The notes under the pieces are model-generated. The model was not told where the DNA came from and made no database searches. It saw nothing but the letters and a program-made list of their open reading frames with translations. This document shows positions 22,090 through 33,690 of a stretch of DNA of 64,000 bases, one piece after another (positions within the stretch are counted from its first letter, which is position 1; every line of letters begins with the position of its first letter). Source of the DNA: Calamus simplicifolius (Eukaryota > Streptophyta > Magnoliopsida > Arecales > Arecaceae); the NCBI GenBank assembly GCA_900491605.1, contig UESW01001877.1:272271-336270 (forward strand). The letters run 5' to 3'. The translations under genes were made by a program, and so were the position numbers.

Positions 22090-22098
22090 TATAAATAG
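22090..22098 (+). promoter_or_regulatory. TATA box TATAAATAG, Sirevirus 5' LTR
   Basis: It is also present at 30751-30759 in the 3' LTR and followed by an A/G-rich leader. The transcript would start near 22125. Confidence 0.7.
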
Positions 22099-23006
22099 AG
22101 GAGCTTTTCAACAAAAAAAGAGAAAATAAAAAGAGAGAAAAGAAGAATTTGAAAAGAGGGAAAAACAGAGTGTATTTGAAAAATCTTTTGCTCAAGTAGA
22201 GAGATTCAAAAGGAGTGAAATCCAAGTGAAAGATTCGTCTACTCCTTCTCATCATTCCACAAAAGCCAGAAGAAAATCCAAGTGCGTTCCAAAGGTCAAA
22301 TCTGCGGATTTTCAAAAGAGGGAAAAGATTCATCTCAACTCCAAAAGTCTTCAACGGTCAAGAATCTAGCTGAGGCGTGATTCAACACTTCTAGAGGAGT
22401 TGAAGAGAAGAAGGGAGAAAGCCCAAGCATCTACCATCGGCAAAATTATCAGGCTTTTCTAACCTTATATCATTTTGTACTTAATTTGTATATCTGCTCA
22501 AGGGGAGCACTTTATTGTTCAAACACAATCTTTATTATTTGTTTGCTGATTCAATCTGTGGATTGAATTAGTGGAGGTTGGCATACCTCGTTGCAAGCCG
22601 GAGTGCTTGTGTTGGGTTAGTTGTGAGCCCTAGAAAAACAACTTGTAGGGTTTTGTGCTGGTAAGCCCGAGTTAAAACCAGCTGGGTTCGTTGTGCACCC
22701 GTGAAAACAACAAGTTTGAGTTGTGAGCTTGTAAAACAACTCGGCTGTAATCTAGAGAGATTATAGTGTGGACCCAAGTGAGTCTTGGGAGTGGACGTAG
22801 GTGTTGGTTGCACCGAACCACTATAAAAATATCTTGTGTTTGCCGTGCTAATTGTCTCTTCTCTATCTCTCATATACTTGTGTTTGTTCTTTGCTTATTA
22901 GTTAATCCTTTCACTTGCACATCTCATTTTAAATTGCAAAAAGTCTTAAATTTTTTAAGAACCCAATTCACCCCCCCCCTCTTGGGTTGCCATCTGGGCC
23001 AACAAT

Positions 23007-23018
23007 TGGTATCAGAGC
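23007..23018 (+). other. Primer-binding site, Sirevirus
   Basis: TGGTATCAGAGC is the standard complement of the plant initiator-methionine tRNA 3' end, two bases after the LTR. Confidence 0.9.
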
Positions 23019-23066
23019 TAGTGCTCATTTAGAGTTTGATCTCACGATCAAGAGCTAAAGGTCATT

Positions 23067-24723
23067 ATGGCAACACAAAGTGGTTCTAGTTTTGCTGAAG
23101 GTCATTCTACAAATAGACCTCCACTCTTTAATGGCTCAAACTATTCTTATTGGAAAGCTAGAATGAGGATATTCATTCAAGCTTCTGATTATGAGCTTTG
23201 GGGTGTTATATTAAATGGACCTAGTACACCCACACACCTTATTGATGGCACTATTGTTCCAAAGCCCGAAAGGGATTGGAATGATAATGATAGGAGAATG
23301 GCTCAACTTAATGCCAAAGCCATTAATATCTTATATTGTTCCTTAGATTCAAATGAATTCAACCGCATCTCTACTTGTAATTCCGCTAAAGAAATATGGG
23401 ATAGGTTGGAAGTCACACATGAAGGAACAAACCAAGTAAAAGAATCAAAGATAAATATCTTGGTTCATAAATATGAATTGTTCACAATGGAACAAACTGA
23501 AACCATCACATGCATGTTCACTAGATTCACCGATATAGTGAATGGTTTGAAAAGTTTAGGAAAAGTTTATACTAATGCTGATCTTGTTCGCAAAATACTC
23601 AGGTCATTGCCAAGATCGTGGGAAGCAAAAGTCACAGCAATCCAAGAAGCCAAAGACCTCAATGCACTACCCTTAGAGGAGCTTCTAGGATCTCTCATGA
23701 CCCACGAATTGACAATGAGGCAGCATGTTGAGGAGGAAACAAAAAGAAGGAAAACTTTTGCCCTCAAGACTGCAGAATTGGAAGAGAGCAGCAGTGATGA
23801 TAGTGATGAAGATAATGATGAAACTGCTCTCTTGGCCAAGAAGTTTAGAAGATTTTTGAGGAAAAAGAAACCCTTCCAAAAACATAAATTTGGAAACAAA
23901 ATGAAGGAGAAAAGGAAAAGAAAGATAAGGACAAGGACAAAGAGAAAGACCCCTTGATATGTTATGAGTGTAAGAAACCGGGGCATTATCGATATGATTG
24001 TCCACAATTGAAAAAGACCTTCAAGAAAAAGAAGAAGGCATATGTTGCAACATGGACTGAAGAATCTTCTTCCGAAGAAGAAGAACAAAAAGAGGTTGCA
24101 AATATTTGTTTCATGGCCAACGACGACGACAATGACGAGGTAAGTTCCGAAACCTCCGACAATGAGTTTACATTTGATGAAATGTTTGAAGCTTTTAATG
24201 AACTAATGATAGATTTTAAATTTGAAAAAGAAATTAAATCTGTGAAAAATGATAATGTTAGTTTAGCTAAAAGTAAAAATGAATTAGCTTTAGAAGTTAA
24301 GAAATTACTAATGAAAAAGAAGACCTTAGGAAAGAAAGAGATAATCTTAATCAAGAATTAGATTCATTAAAATCTGAAACTACAAACTTAACTAAAGACT
24401 TAAAAGATGAAATAGAAACTCTAGCTTTAGATAAAGAACAGCAAGCTAAAGAAATTGACTCTCTTAAGAAAGATGTTAAAAAATATAAGGACATTGTTGA
24501 GAAATTCACATTAAGTTCAACTAAACTTAACATGATCCTAGATAGTCAAAAAGCTGTTTTTGATAAAGCTGGGCTAGGATATAACACACTAAGAAAACAG
24601 AAATCACTAAAGAATATTTTTGTAAAAGCCAACCAAGGTAATATAACTTGTTTTAAATGTAATGAAAAAGGTCACAAATCCTTTGAATGCAAAACATTAA
24701 AAAAACAACAAGCTAAATATTAA
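23067..24723 (+). pseudogene. Gag of the Sirevirus
   Basis: The ATG at 23067 (MATQSGSSFAEG) follows the primer site by 48 bp. The N-terminal 200 residues are the copia-type Gag domain (FNGSNYSYWKARMRIF, then EIWDRLEVTHEGTNQVKESK). A one-base frameshift near 23910 leads, in the next frame, to a zinc knuckle CYECKKPGHYRYDC (about 23958-24000). A long Lys/Glu-rich coiled coil (24050-24530, one more frameshift near 24320) follows, then a second knuckle CFKCNEKGHKSFEC (about 24650-24690). Two knuckles separated by a coiled coil and an unusually long Gag are Sirevirus features. It would form the particle and bind the element RNA. Confidence 0.87.
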
Positions 24724-25255
24724 AGCTAAGAAAATATGGGTTCCGAAAGGAACAATTTTTGTTCTACTAACCATGAAGGACCCAAGAAAGCTTGGGTACC
24801 TAAACATAAAGTTTGATGATATGCAGGAATGTCTTGTAGCCAAAAGATCAAACAAGAAGTGGTATCTTGATAGCGGCTGCTCAAGACATATGACGGGTGA
24901 CAAAGAGGAATTCATCACCCTAGAAGAAAAGTAGGTGGAGTTGTGACATTTGGCGATAACGGTAAAGGTCAAATCTTGGGCCTTGGTAAAGTTCGCATAA
25001 CTCCATCCATAACTATTGAAATGTACTTTATGTTAATGGTTTGAAGCATAATCTAATTAGCATAAGTCAATTATGTGATAAAAACTTTAATGTTTCTTTA
25101 AATCTTCTTTATGCACTGTAACTAATTCTATTGATGATAGCATTGTTTTTACTGGATATAGATTTGGCAATATATACTTAGTTGACACAGACAAAACTTC
25201 TAAGAGTAGTCATTGCCTAATTTCTGATAATGCTAACATTAATGATATTAGTTGG
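24724..25255 (+). pseudogene. Protease and start of integrase of the Sirevirus
   Basis: The retropepsin-like active site WYLDSGCSRHMTG lies at 24860-24898 (catalytic Asp codon 24869-24871). The downstream part is broken by stops (a TAG near 24931, and others to 25130). The zinc-binding region just before the integrase core (ISWLWHRRLGH) continues into the long ORF that follows. The protease would process the polyprotein. This copy would not make it in one frame with Gag and Pol. Confidence 0.82.
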
Positions 25256-27915
25256 TTGTGGCATCGTAGATTAGGTCATGCAAGCACACACCTTATTTCA
25301 AAACTAATTAAAATGGATTTAGTTAAAGATTTACCTAAATTAAAGTTTGAAGATAATAAAATATGTGATGCATGTCAACTTGGAAAACAAACTAGAAGTT
25401 CATTTAAATCTAAAAATATTGTTTCAACTTCTAGGGGACTAGAGCTACTTCACATGGACCTATTTGGACCAACTAGAACTACAAGTCTAGGAGGAAAGAA
25501 ATATGGCCTAGTGATTGTAGATGATTACTCTAGATATACTTGGGTAATGTTTTTAGCTCACAAAGATGAGACTTTCTCGATGTTCCTGAAATTTTTCAAG
25601 AAAGTCACAAATGAGAAAAACACTACTATAGTATCTCTAAGAAGTGATCATGGAACAGAATTTGAAAACCACTTATTTGAAAATTTCTGCACTGAAAATG
25701 GAATTAATCATAACTTTTCAGCCCCTAGGACTCCACAACAAAACGGTGTAGTTGAAAGAAAGAACAGAACTTTAGAAGACATGGCCCGTACCATGCTATG
25801 TGAAAGCAACTTACCAAAGTATTTTTGGGCGGAAGCAATTAACACAGCATGTTACATCTTAAACAGAGCTTTAATAAGACCAATATTAAAGAAAACACCT
25901 TATGAATTATGGAATGAAAGAAAACCAACTATAAAATACTTTCATGCATTTGGATGTAAATGTTTCATTCATAATAATGGTAAAAACAACTTAGGAAAAT
26001 TTGATGCTAAATCTGATGAAGGAATTTTTCTAGGTTATTCAACAACTAGTAAGGCATATAGAATCTTTAACAAGAGAACCTTAGTAGTTGAAGAATCCAT
26101 TCATGTAGTTTTTAATGAATCTTTAGCAACTAGATCTGAAAAGATTGATGATGAGGAAGATACAAACCTAATTGAAAAAGATCTTGAAAAACTTAATATT
26201 GAAGTATCTTCTAATCATGAAATAGAAGCTAAAGATAATGATTCACATAAGGATGATGATGTTAATAATGATCATAATGATGTAGATCTTCCAAGAGACT
26301 GGAAATATGCACATAGTCATCCTAAGGAATTGATTATAGGCGATCCATCTCAAGGAATAAGGACTAGATCATACATGAGAAATATTAGTAATCATCTTGC
26401 ATTTGTTTCACAAATTGAACCTAAAACTATAGAAGAAGCTGAAAAAGATAATAATTGGATGTTAGCAATGCAAGAAGAACTGAATCAATTTACTAGAAAT
26501 AATGTTTGGACCTTAGTTGAAAGACCTAAAAACCATTCAACTATAGGAACTAAATGGGTTTTTAGAAATAAGTTAGATGAAAATGGTATAGTAATTAGAA
26601 ACAAAGCTAGACTGGTTGCTAAAGGATATAGTCAAGAAGAAGGTATTGATTTTGATGAAACCTTTGCACCTGTAGCTAGACTAGAAGCCATTAGACTTTT
26701 ACTTGCATTTGCATGTCATATGAACATTAACCTATTTCAAATGGATGTAAAAAGCGCATTTTTAAATGGACTTATTAATGAAGAAGTCTATGTAGAACAA
26801 CCACCAGGTTTTGAAGATCACGAGTTTTCAAATCACGTTTTTAAATTGCACAAAGCTTTATATGGTTTGAAACAAGCACCTAGAGCTTGGTATGATAGGT
26901 TAAGTAAATTTCTAATAGAAAATGATTTTACAAGAGGAAATGTTGATAAAACCTTGTTTTTAAAAAGAAAAAGTAAAGATTTACTAGTAGTACAAATATA
27001 CGTAGATGACATTATTTTTGGTGCTACTAACGAATCTCTCTGTCAAGAATTTGCAAAGTTAATGCAGGGAGAATTCGAGATGAGCATGATGGGAGAACTC
27101 AACTTCTTCCTTGGACTCCAGATCAAACAATGCAAGGAGGGAATTTTTATCAACCAAACCAAGTACACAAGAGAACTACTCAAAAAGTTTGGTATGGAAA
27201 CAATGAAACCCCTTGGAACACCAATGAGTCCTTCATGCAAGCTAGACAAAGACGAAGAAGGTAAGAAGATTGATCAGAAGTATTATCGAGGTATTATCGG
27301 ATCCCTTCTCTATTTAACAGCAAGTAGACCTGATATAATGTTTGCAGTATGTTTGTGTGCTAGATTTCAAGCTGAACCTAAAGAATCACATTTAATAGCT
27401 GTTAAAAGAATCTTAAGATATCTAAATGGCACAAAAGATGTAGGTTTATGGTATTCTAGAGACTCCACATTAAACCTAATTGCATATTCAGATTCTGATT
27501 ATGCCGGATGTAAAATTGATAGAAAAAGCACAAGTGGTGCATGCCATTTCTTAGGAGTAACTTAATCACATGGTTTAGCAAAAAGCAAAATTCAGTTGCA
27601 TTATCAACTACTGAAGCTGAATATGTTGCAGCTGGAAGTTGCTGTGCGCAAATCCTATGGATTAAGCGACAACTTGAAGACTATGGTATCAAACCTAATA
27701 AGACACCCATAAAATGTGATAATACTAGTGCAATCAATTTAACAAAAATCCAATTCAACACTCAAGAACAAAACACATAGAAATTAGATATCATTTTATA
27801 AGAGAACATGTAGCTAATGATGAAATTTGTTTAGATTATGTAAACACTGAAGAACAATTAGCTGACATCTTAACAAAACCCCTAAGTGAAGAAAGGTTTG
27901 AATATCTAGAGGAGA
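25256..27915 (+). pseudogene. Integrase, reverse transcriptase and RNase H of the Sirevirus (pol)
   Basis: A continuous 769-codon reading frame (25256-27565) holds, in order: the HRRLGHAS zinc-binding motif; the integrase core with DLFGP, VDDYSRYTWV, SDHGTEFEN and the TPQQNGVVERKN motif (DD35E-type); copia RT with TKWVFRNKLDENG, ARLVAKGYSQ, MDVKSAFLNG, LYGLKQAPRAWY and the catalytic YVDDI (near 26998-27012); then RNase H with YSDSDYAGCKIDRKSTSG. A frame change near 27560 continues RNase H (STTEAEYVAA), and another near 27765 gives the C terminus (REHVANDEICLDYV, ADILTKPL). Two frameshifts therefore truncate RNase H. Confidence 0.92.
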
Positions 27916-28099
27916 ATTAGGAATTTGTAATCCTTTTGAGTAAATTTTGAAATCTTAAGGAAATATATCTAGAATTCCTTTCAAATCTTAAGGACATCTC
28001 ATCTAGAACTCATATCTGATTGATTCTCATCCAATGATTATTTATCATTTTTAAGATCATTTTCCGGACATATTTCAGAAATTTCATGTTTTTTGTCTG

Positions 28100-28305
28100 A
28101 AATAGTCTCGGAGCCGACTCGACGCGTATCGGAGTCGACTCCCGGTTTCATTGAAACTCTCGAGTCGACCCCTCCTCTGAGCGAGTCGACTCCATGACGG
28201 ACTTTCTGTGTCTGTGCCTGTGACTTGAGTTTGCGCGAGCCGACTCGCGCGAGTCGACTCGACGTGGTCCCAGGATTTATTTAGGGCACGAGTCGACCCG
28301 ACGCA
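28100..28305. repeat. Internal palindrome cluster GAGTCGACTC, Sirevirus
   Basis: About eight near-copies of the same palindrome as in the LTRs lie between pol and the third ORF, just upstream of the ATG at 28395. See findings. Confidence 0.75.
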
Positions 28306-28394
28306 TTCTATTCTTCCCCTAATCAAAATACGCTCTCCAAAACTCTCCCAAACCCTCCAAAACTCCAAATCCCCTTTATCACCTCCAATCATCA

Positions 28395-29720
28395 ATGGCT
28401 CCTAAAACCCGAGGATCTAGCAGTGGCGCCGGTGTGAAGAGAAAAGCCGTCCGTGACCCGTCCGCGAGCCGTCCGGATTCCTCTTCTTCTTCGGCTTGAT
28501 CCTCCAGCTCCTGCTCCCTCCACCCCCAGGTAGACCCTAGCAGATAAAATCATCACCACTGGTAGGAAGATGGATTTTGAGTTATTTGAGAATGAGGGCT
28601 TTCTTTTTGGAAGACAGTTAATTGAGATGGGATGGGAGAATTTGCTCTCTTGAATGCCCGACTTATCCCTGCATTAGTTAAAGAATTTTACAAAAATTTG
28701 TCTAGAGGAGACCATGGGCTTATTAGCAATGTGAGAGGGGTTTAAACAACTCCCGATTCTTTCTAGATTATTGCAATTACCCTTGTCTGGACCTCACCTT
28801 TCTTCTGATGATAGGCTCCTGCTTCATCCAGATTATTGAACAGGGATTTGGGGATTTGAAGAAGTTCTTGCTAAGTCAGCTATCCTTGGAGTTGAGATTG
28901 CTTCACAATATATGCAGTAGGATTATTTCCTAAAACGGGGTTTGATTATGTTTCCGAAAGAGATATTTTTGTCATGGATGCCATTGTACTGGCAAGCCAA
29001 TCAATCTGCCAAGCATGATGTTTGGTATATAGCAGATGTGGGAAAAGGAAATCCAGCTTCCCTATGGGATGGTTTGACTTATTTTTAGCCAAGGGTTGTG
29101 TTTAGTGATAATGAGCCAAAGAAAATTAAGACATACTGATTATTATACTTTGGCACTATTCATAGGATGGGGTTTATCAAAAAAATGGAAATTGGGAAAG
29201 AAAGAGTGACAGAGGAAGAGAAGATGCAGAGGCACAGATAGACATCATCTCGGAGCCTCCTCAGCACATCTATTCCAGCCCTATTTGCTCCTCTGCTCCA
29301 CCCCTGCTCCACTTTGTCCTGCACAGCTTCATGTTTCATCTGCTAGTTTTTCTGATACTCAGATCAACTGATCTTTATTCAAGCTGAGTTGTGATCAAGA
29401 AAAGAGATTGAAAATGAATTTGAGATAAGTTTATGAACTTAAAAGAAGCATTTATTCTCTTATGATCGTATTTCAAAGATTGAATCCACTATCGGATCTT
29501 CTCGGTTCCTTAAGTGAAAATTTAAAGAATATTTTGAAGAACTTAAGGATATATGTGGAGATAGTGAGACTTATCCCAAAGCAACGCAGAGCTTCAAGAT
29601 AAAATCAAGAGTGCTTGCACATTTGTTGATGAAAAACTAAAGACTATGTAAAAATTCAATCGAAGGAATGAAGCAAATTGTAGATCATTTAATAGAATCA
29701 GAAGAAATTTTTAAGTTTTC
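28395..29720 (+). pseudogene. Third ORF of the Sirevirus (env-like position), degenerate
   Basis: An ATG at 28395 opens a basic, Ser-rich head (MAPKTRGSSSGAG) that stops at 28497. After that, broken pieces can be read in order: FELFENEGFLFGRQLIEMGW (about 28568-28630), a stretch with LLLHPDY (near 28820), WQANQSAKHDVWYIADVG (about 28990-29043) and a Lys/Glu-rich tail. ORFs at this position in Sireviruses are often called envelope-like. I see no signal peptide, membrane segment or fusion motif, so no role is assigned. Many stops show it is not expressed as one protein. Confidence 0.55.
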
Positions 29721-29917
29721 ATGTAACTTTTGATGTAGTTTTCTTTAATGCTGAAAGTTTTTATGTACTTTCATTTTGAAGTAATGTATTTGAACTTTTT
29801 GATGTACTTGAAGAATGCTTATGTTTAAATGATGAATATCTCAATACTTTGATGATGCTGAATGAATTCGAATTTTAATCAATTTGATGGATGCATCTCA
29901 ACCTTTTTGTTGATTAC

Positions 29918-30090
29918 AAAAAAGGGGGAGAATTTTATCGTATATTCATGTTTAAATAAGTTGTATGATTGGGTTAAGTTTCATAGGGGGAGCTACCTCA
30001 TTGAGGGGGAGCCTTTCCATGAAAACAAAGTTATTCACTAAATCAATCATAACAAACTCAATATTTTTGTCATCATCAAAAAGGGGGAGA
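29918..30090 (+). other. Repeated polypurine tracts, Sirevirus
   Basis: Four purine runs occur: AAAAAAGGGGGAGAA (29918-29932), AGGGGGAGC (29985-29993), GAGGGGGAGC (30003-30012) and CAAAAAGGGGGAGA (30077-30090). The last abuts the 3' LTR and is the expected plus-strand primer. Multiple tracts are reported for Sireviruses. Confidence 0.8.
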
Positions 30091-30091
30091 T

Positions 30092-31665
30092 TGTTGAGAA
30101 ATTATTGAAACATAATTGCCCCAACTTATTGATTTTGATGATTTCCAAAAGACATTGCTTTTAAAAAAACAATATGTTATTTAACAAAATTGATTATTCA
30201 AATTGGAAACTATGAACTATTAAAATATAATGAGTTTCTTGAATCAATTGAATATGTTTCAGTTCTATACTTATGAATTCAAAATGATTTTATAATCTTT
30301 TAATCATGAATTCTTGAAATGCTTGAAATTACTGTTAAAACAACATTATTAAGTCAAATTTATATTTCAAAGTTGGTTGGGATGATTTTCAAAGCAAATC
30401 AGAATGTTTTCTGATTTTTGTATCGTCCCGAGCCGACTCGAGAGTTTCCGAGTCGACTCCCTGAACTTTCTCGAGAGCGAGCCGACTCAGTCGACTCCGC
30501 TCAGAGACCCATTTTTGAGCACTTCTCGAGTCGACTCCCAGCTTTTCGCGAGTCGACTCCCGACTGGAGCCGACATTTTTTTTCGCGAGTCGACCCCTCA
30601 ATTTTATTTTTGGATCGACCTCGAGCCGACTCCCCAGACTCGAGGACTCCGGAAATTGGGTTTTTTAATGTTGACACATCAGCTCCAACGGTATATTTTT
30701 GAATAACGGCTATTTTTCTTTGTTTCTAACGGCTATATTGTTTCAGAATCTATAAATAGAGGAGCTTTTCAAATCAAAGAAAGAGAAAATCAAAAGAGAG
30801 AAAAGAAAAATTGAAAAGAGGGAAAAACAGAGTGTATTAGAAAAATCTTTTAGCTCAAGTAGAGAGATTCAAAAGGAGTGAAATCCAAGTGAAAGATTCG
30901 TCTACTCCTTCTCATCATTCCACAAAAGCCAGAAGAAAATCCAAGTGCGTTTCAAAGGTCAAATCTGCGGATTTTCAAAAGAGGGAAAAGCTTCATCTCA
31001 ACTCCAAAGTCTTCAACGGTCAAGAATCTAGCTGAGGCGTGATTCAACACTTCTAGAGGAGTTGAAGAGAAGAAGGGAGAAAGCCCAAGCATCTACCATC
31101 GGCAAAATTATCAGGCTTTTCTAACCTTATATCATTTTGTACTTAATTTGTATATCTGCTCAAGGGGAGCACTTTATTGTTCAAACACAATCTTTATTAT
31201 TTGTTTGCTGATTCAATCTGTGGATTGAATTAGTGGAGGTTGGTATACCTCGTTGCAAGCCGGAGTGCTTGTGTTGGGTTAGTTGTGAGCCCTAGAAAAA
31301 CAACTTGTAGGGTTTTGTGCTGGTAAGCCCGAGTTAAAACCAGCTGGGTTCGTTGTGCACCCGGAAAACAACAAGTTTGAGTTGTGAGCTTGTAAAACAA
31401 CTCGGCTGTAATCTAGAGAGATTATAGTGTGGACCCAAGTGAGTCTTGGGAGTGGACGTAGGTGTTGGTTGCACCGAACCACTATAAAATATCTTGTGTT
31501 TGCCGTGCTTAATTGTCTCTTCTCTATCTCTCTTTATACTGTGTGTTCTTTGCTTATTAGTTAATCTCACTTGCACATCTTGCAACTAATTTAAATTAAA
31601 AAGTCTTAAATTTTTAAGAACCCAATTCACCCCCCCCCCCTCTTGGGTTGCCATCTGGGCCAACA
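30092..31665 (+). repeat. 3' LTR of the Sirevirus (1574 bp)
   Basis: It has the same ends as the 5' LTR, the palindrome cluster at 30425-30635 and TATAAATAG at 30751-30759. Compared with the 5' LTR it has many short deletions in the palindrome region and a divergent first 340 bp. Confidence 0.93.
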
Positions 31666-31670
31666 CGACC

Positions 31671-32957
31671 ATTCCTGGTCGGCCACGATCGGCCCCAGCG
31701 TCTTCGAGCCTGCTGAGTCGGCCCCGACCCTTCCTGGTCGGCCCCGATCAGCCTGGAGTCTCTCAGCCCACCGAGTCAGCCCCGACCATTCCTGGCCGGC
31801 CCCGATTGGCCCCGGCATCTCCTAACCCACCGAGTTGGCCCCGACCATTCCTGGTCAGCCCCGATCGGCCCCAGTGTCTCTGAGCCCGCCGAGTTAGTCC
31901 CGACCATTCCTGGTCGGCCCCGATTGGCCCCAGCGTCTTTGAGCCCGCCGAGTCGGCCCCGATCAGCCCCAACATCTTCGAGCCCACCGAGTCAGCCCCG
32001 ACCATTCTTGGTCGGCCCCGATCAGCCTCGTCGTCTCCCAGCCTGCCGAGTTAGCCCCGACCATTCCTGGTTGGCCCCGATCGGCCCCGACATCTCCCAG
32101 CCCACCGAGTCGGCCCCGATGGGCCCCGGCGTCTCCGAGCCCGCCGAGTCGGCCCCGACCATTCCTAGTCGGCCCCGGTGTCTCCGAGCCCGCCGAGTCG
32201 GCCTCGACCATTCCTAGTCGGCTCCAATCGGCTTCGGCACCTCCGAGCCCACCGAGTCGGCCCTGACCATTCCTGGTCGGCCTCGCCCCGGCACCTCCTG
32301 GTCGATAGAGTTGGCCCCGACCATCCCTGGCCGGCCCGGCTCAGCCTCGGTGCCCTCAGAAGGGTCAAGACGCCCCCAATTTCTCCAAGTCAGTCCCAGT
32401 ACAGTCCTGGCAGTTCAGGCCACCACCTTTCTGATCCGCGCCACCTGACAACACCAGATCCAACCACCCACTAGCCACGCCGTTGATCAGACTAGACCCA
32501 ACTATTCGATAGCCCCACTGGCTGATGGGACGTAGCCCACCAACTGCCATTTTTTCTCTCTCTAATGGGACAGGACCCACCAACCAGCCCAGATTCACGC
32601 AACCCCCAAGAGCTCCGCGGACATTCCTTTTTCACGGAATCCCACGTGGTCATGCAAGTGTCAACCCCCTATAAAAAGGTGAATTCACTCAATAATCAGG
32701 TACGAGAAAAAAGAGAACTCAGATCCCAAGACCCAGAGAGGAATTCTTCCTCCCTAGGGGCTCTTTTCATCAAAAAATGAGCTCATTCGAGCTCTTCCTT
32801 AGCTGTGACCTTAGTTGCTAACTTGAGCATCGGAGGGTCCCCACTGGAGCATCCCTCCGGTCCTGGGACTTTTTGCAGGTAGCCCGGCAAGACAAGGATC
32901 CGTTAATCAATCTGCCTCCTTCTCTCGACGTTCAGGACCAGTGATCGGGCGTCATCA
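31671..32957 (+). repeat. 3' LTR of element 2, right part
   Basis: It resumes inside the 60-bp minisatellite immediately after the CGACC duplication, then has G-box (32643-32648), TATA (32670-32677) and U5, ending GGGCGTCATCA. Together with 21098-21363 it makes about 1553 bp, compared with 1647 bp for the 5' LTR. Confidence 0.92.
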
Positions 32958-32962
32958 GAGAG

Positions 32963-33690
32963 CTCGAAGGATGACCAGGGCCCGAGGAGAGATTTTTGAG
33001 TGGGGTCATCAAGCCCAATGATTGTACTCAAAAGAAAGCCCGGCCCCTATTATTAGAAAATCACCTAATAAACGATGTCAATTCAGAGTAATGGACCTTG
33101 ATGCTTTCCGGACTCTACTCCATGGCTCTTTCTAGCCGTTCGTGAGACGGTTCTATTCTATATATGGAGTTCCTAATAAACAAAAAAGCTGCCATTCTTG
33201 ACATTTTCTTCTCCTCCGGTATATTTATTATATGTTAAGACAACCTCATCAAATTTGTAACCTTCCATGATTGTCTGGAATTTTAGATGGGTGACGAGAG
33301 CCTCTCTCTTTCACATCTTATTTTTTTATTTTTTAAGCTTGTGAAGGCAACATGCTCTCTCCCTGCCTCAATAACTTTCATTGATCGAGGAAGCATTTTC
33401 AATAACGAATGCGGTGACAAATCGGCTACATATTCAAAACTATAACCGGAGGCCGAATGATTGTTTTGCCCTTTACATTTTTGATAATATTGATAAAGAA
33501 GTGATGACGTAGTACTTTTAAAATACGAAGCCTTATAGAGGATAGTTATGATTAAATTTGATACAATTGAATAATGTTTCATGATTAAAATCATATTGAT
33601 TAGTATTTTTTAATTCATTTTTATTATAGATTGAATTTAAAATGACTTGGATGTAATAAAGTTTGTGTATTTCTCCTCCCCCATTTCTTG
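32963..33690 (-). promoter_or_regulatory. Upstream region of receptor-kinase copy A (second segment)
   Basis: It continues directly from 9435 once element 2 is removed. It is collinear with 53130-53350 (copy B), 57954-58278 (copy C) and 62940-63200 (copy D). Shared phrases include AGAAAATCACCTAATAAACG and TGGCTCTTTCTAGCC. No gene is present. Confidence 0.75.

Larger units (their letters stand above)
21364..23004 (+). repeat. 5' LTR of the Sirevirus (1641 bp)
   Basis: It starts TGTTGAGAAATTATTG and ends CCATCTGGGCCAACA. It carries a cluster of GAGTCGACTC-like palindromes (21730-21975) and TATAAATAG at 22090-22098. From about 21700 on it is nearly identical to the 3' LTR apart from small indels. 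The first 340 bp are clearly more diverged. Confidence 0.93.
21364..31665 (+). mobile_element. Ty1-copia Sirevirus-type LTR retrotransposon, complete structure
   Basis: The element has TGTTGAG...CCAACA ends and a perfect CGACC target duplication (21359-21363 and 31666-31670). It consists of a 1641-bp 5' LTR, a TGGTATCAGAGC primer-binding site, gag with a coiled-coil extension and two zinc knuckles, protease, integrase, RT, RNase H, a degenerate third ORF of about 1.3 kb, repeated purine tracts and a 1574-bp 3' LTR. Length 10.3 kb, a large gag, an extra region after pol and multiple polypurine tracts are Sirevirus traits. It interrupts the 3' LTR of element 2. The pol ORF has a 769-codon uninterrupted stretch, so decay is modest. 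Confidence 0.93.
9436..32957 (+). mobile_element. Ty3-gypsy Tat-lineage LTR retrotransposon (element 2), containing a nested Sirevirus
   Basis: The element has TG...CA ends and a perfect 5-bp target duplication GAGAG (9431-9435 and 32958-32962). Its order is 5' LTR (9436-11082), primer-binding region, gag, protease, RT/RNase H, second RNase H, integrase, 141-bp array, antisense extra gene (20553-18173), polypurine tract and 3' LTR. The 3' LTR is split by the Sirevirus at 21364-31665. Without that insertion the element is about 13.2 kb. All sense ORFs are broken. Between the LTR ends (10741-11082 and 32631-32957) I count about 15 substitutions plus one 9-bp indel over some 330 bases, mostly C/T changes. 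The insertion is therefore not very recent. Confidence 0.93.
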
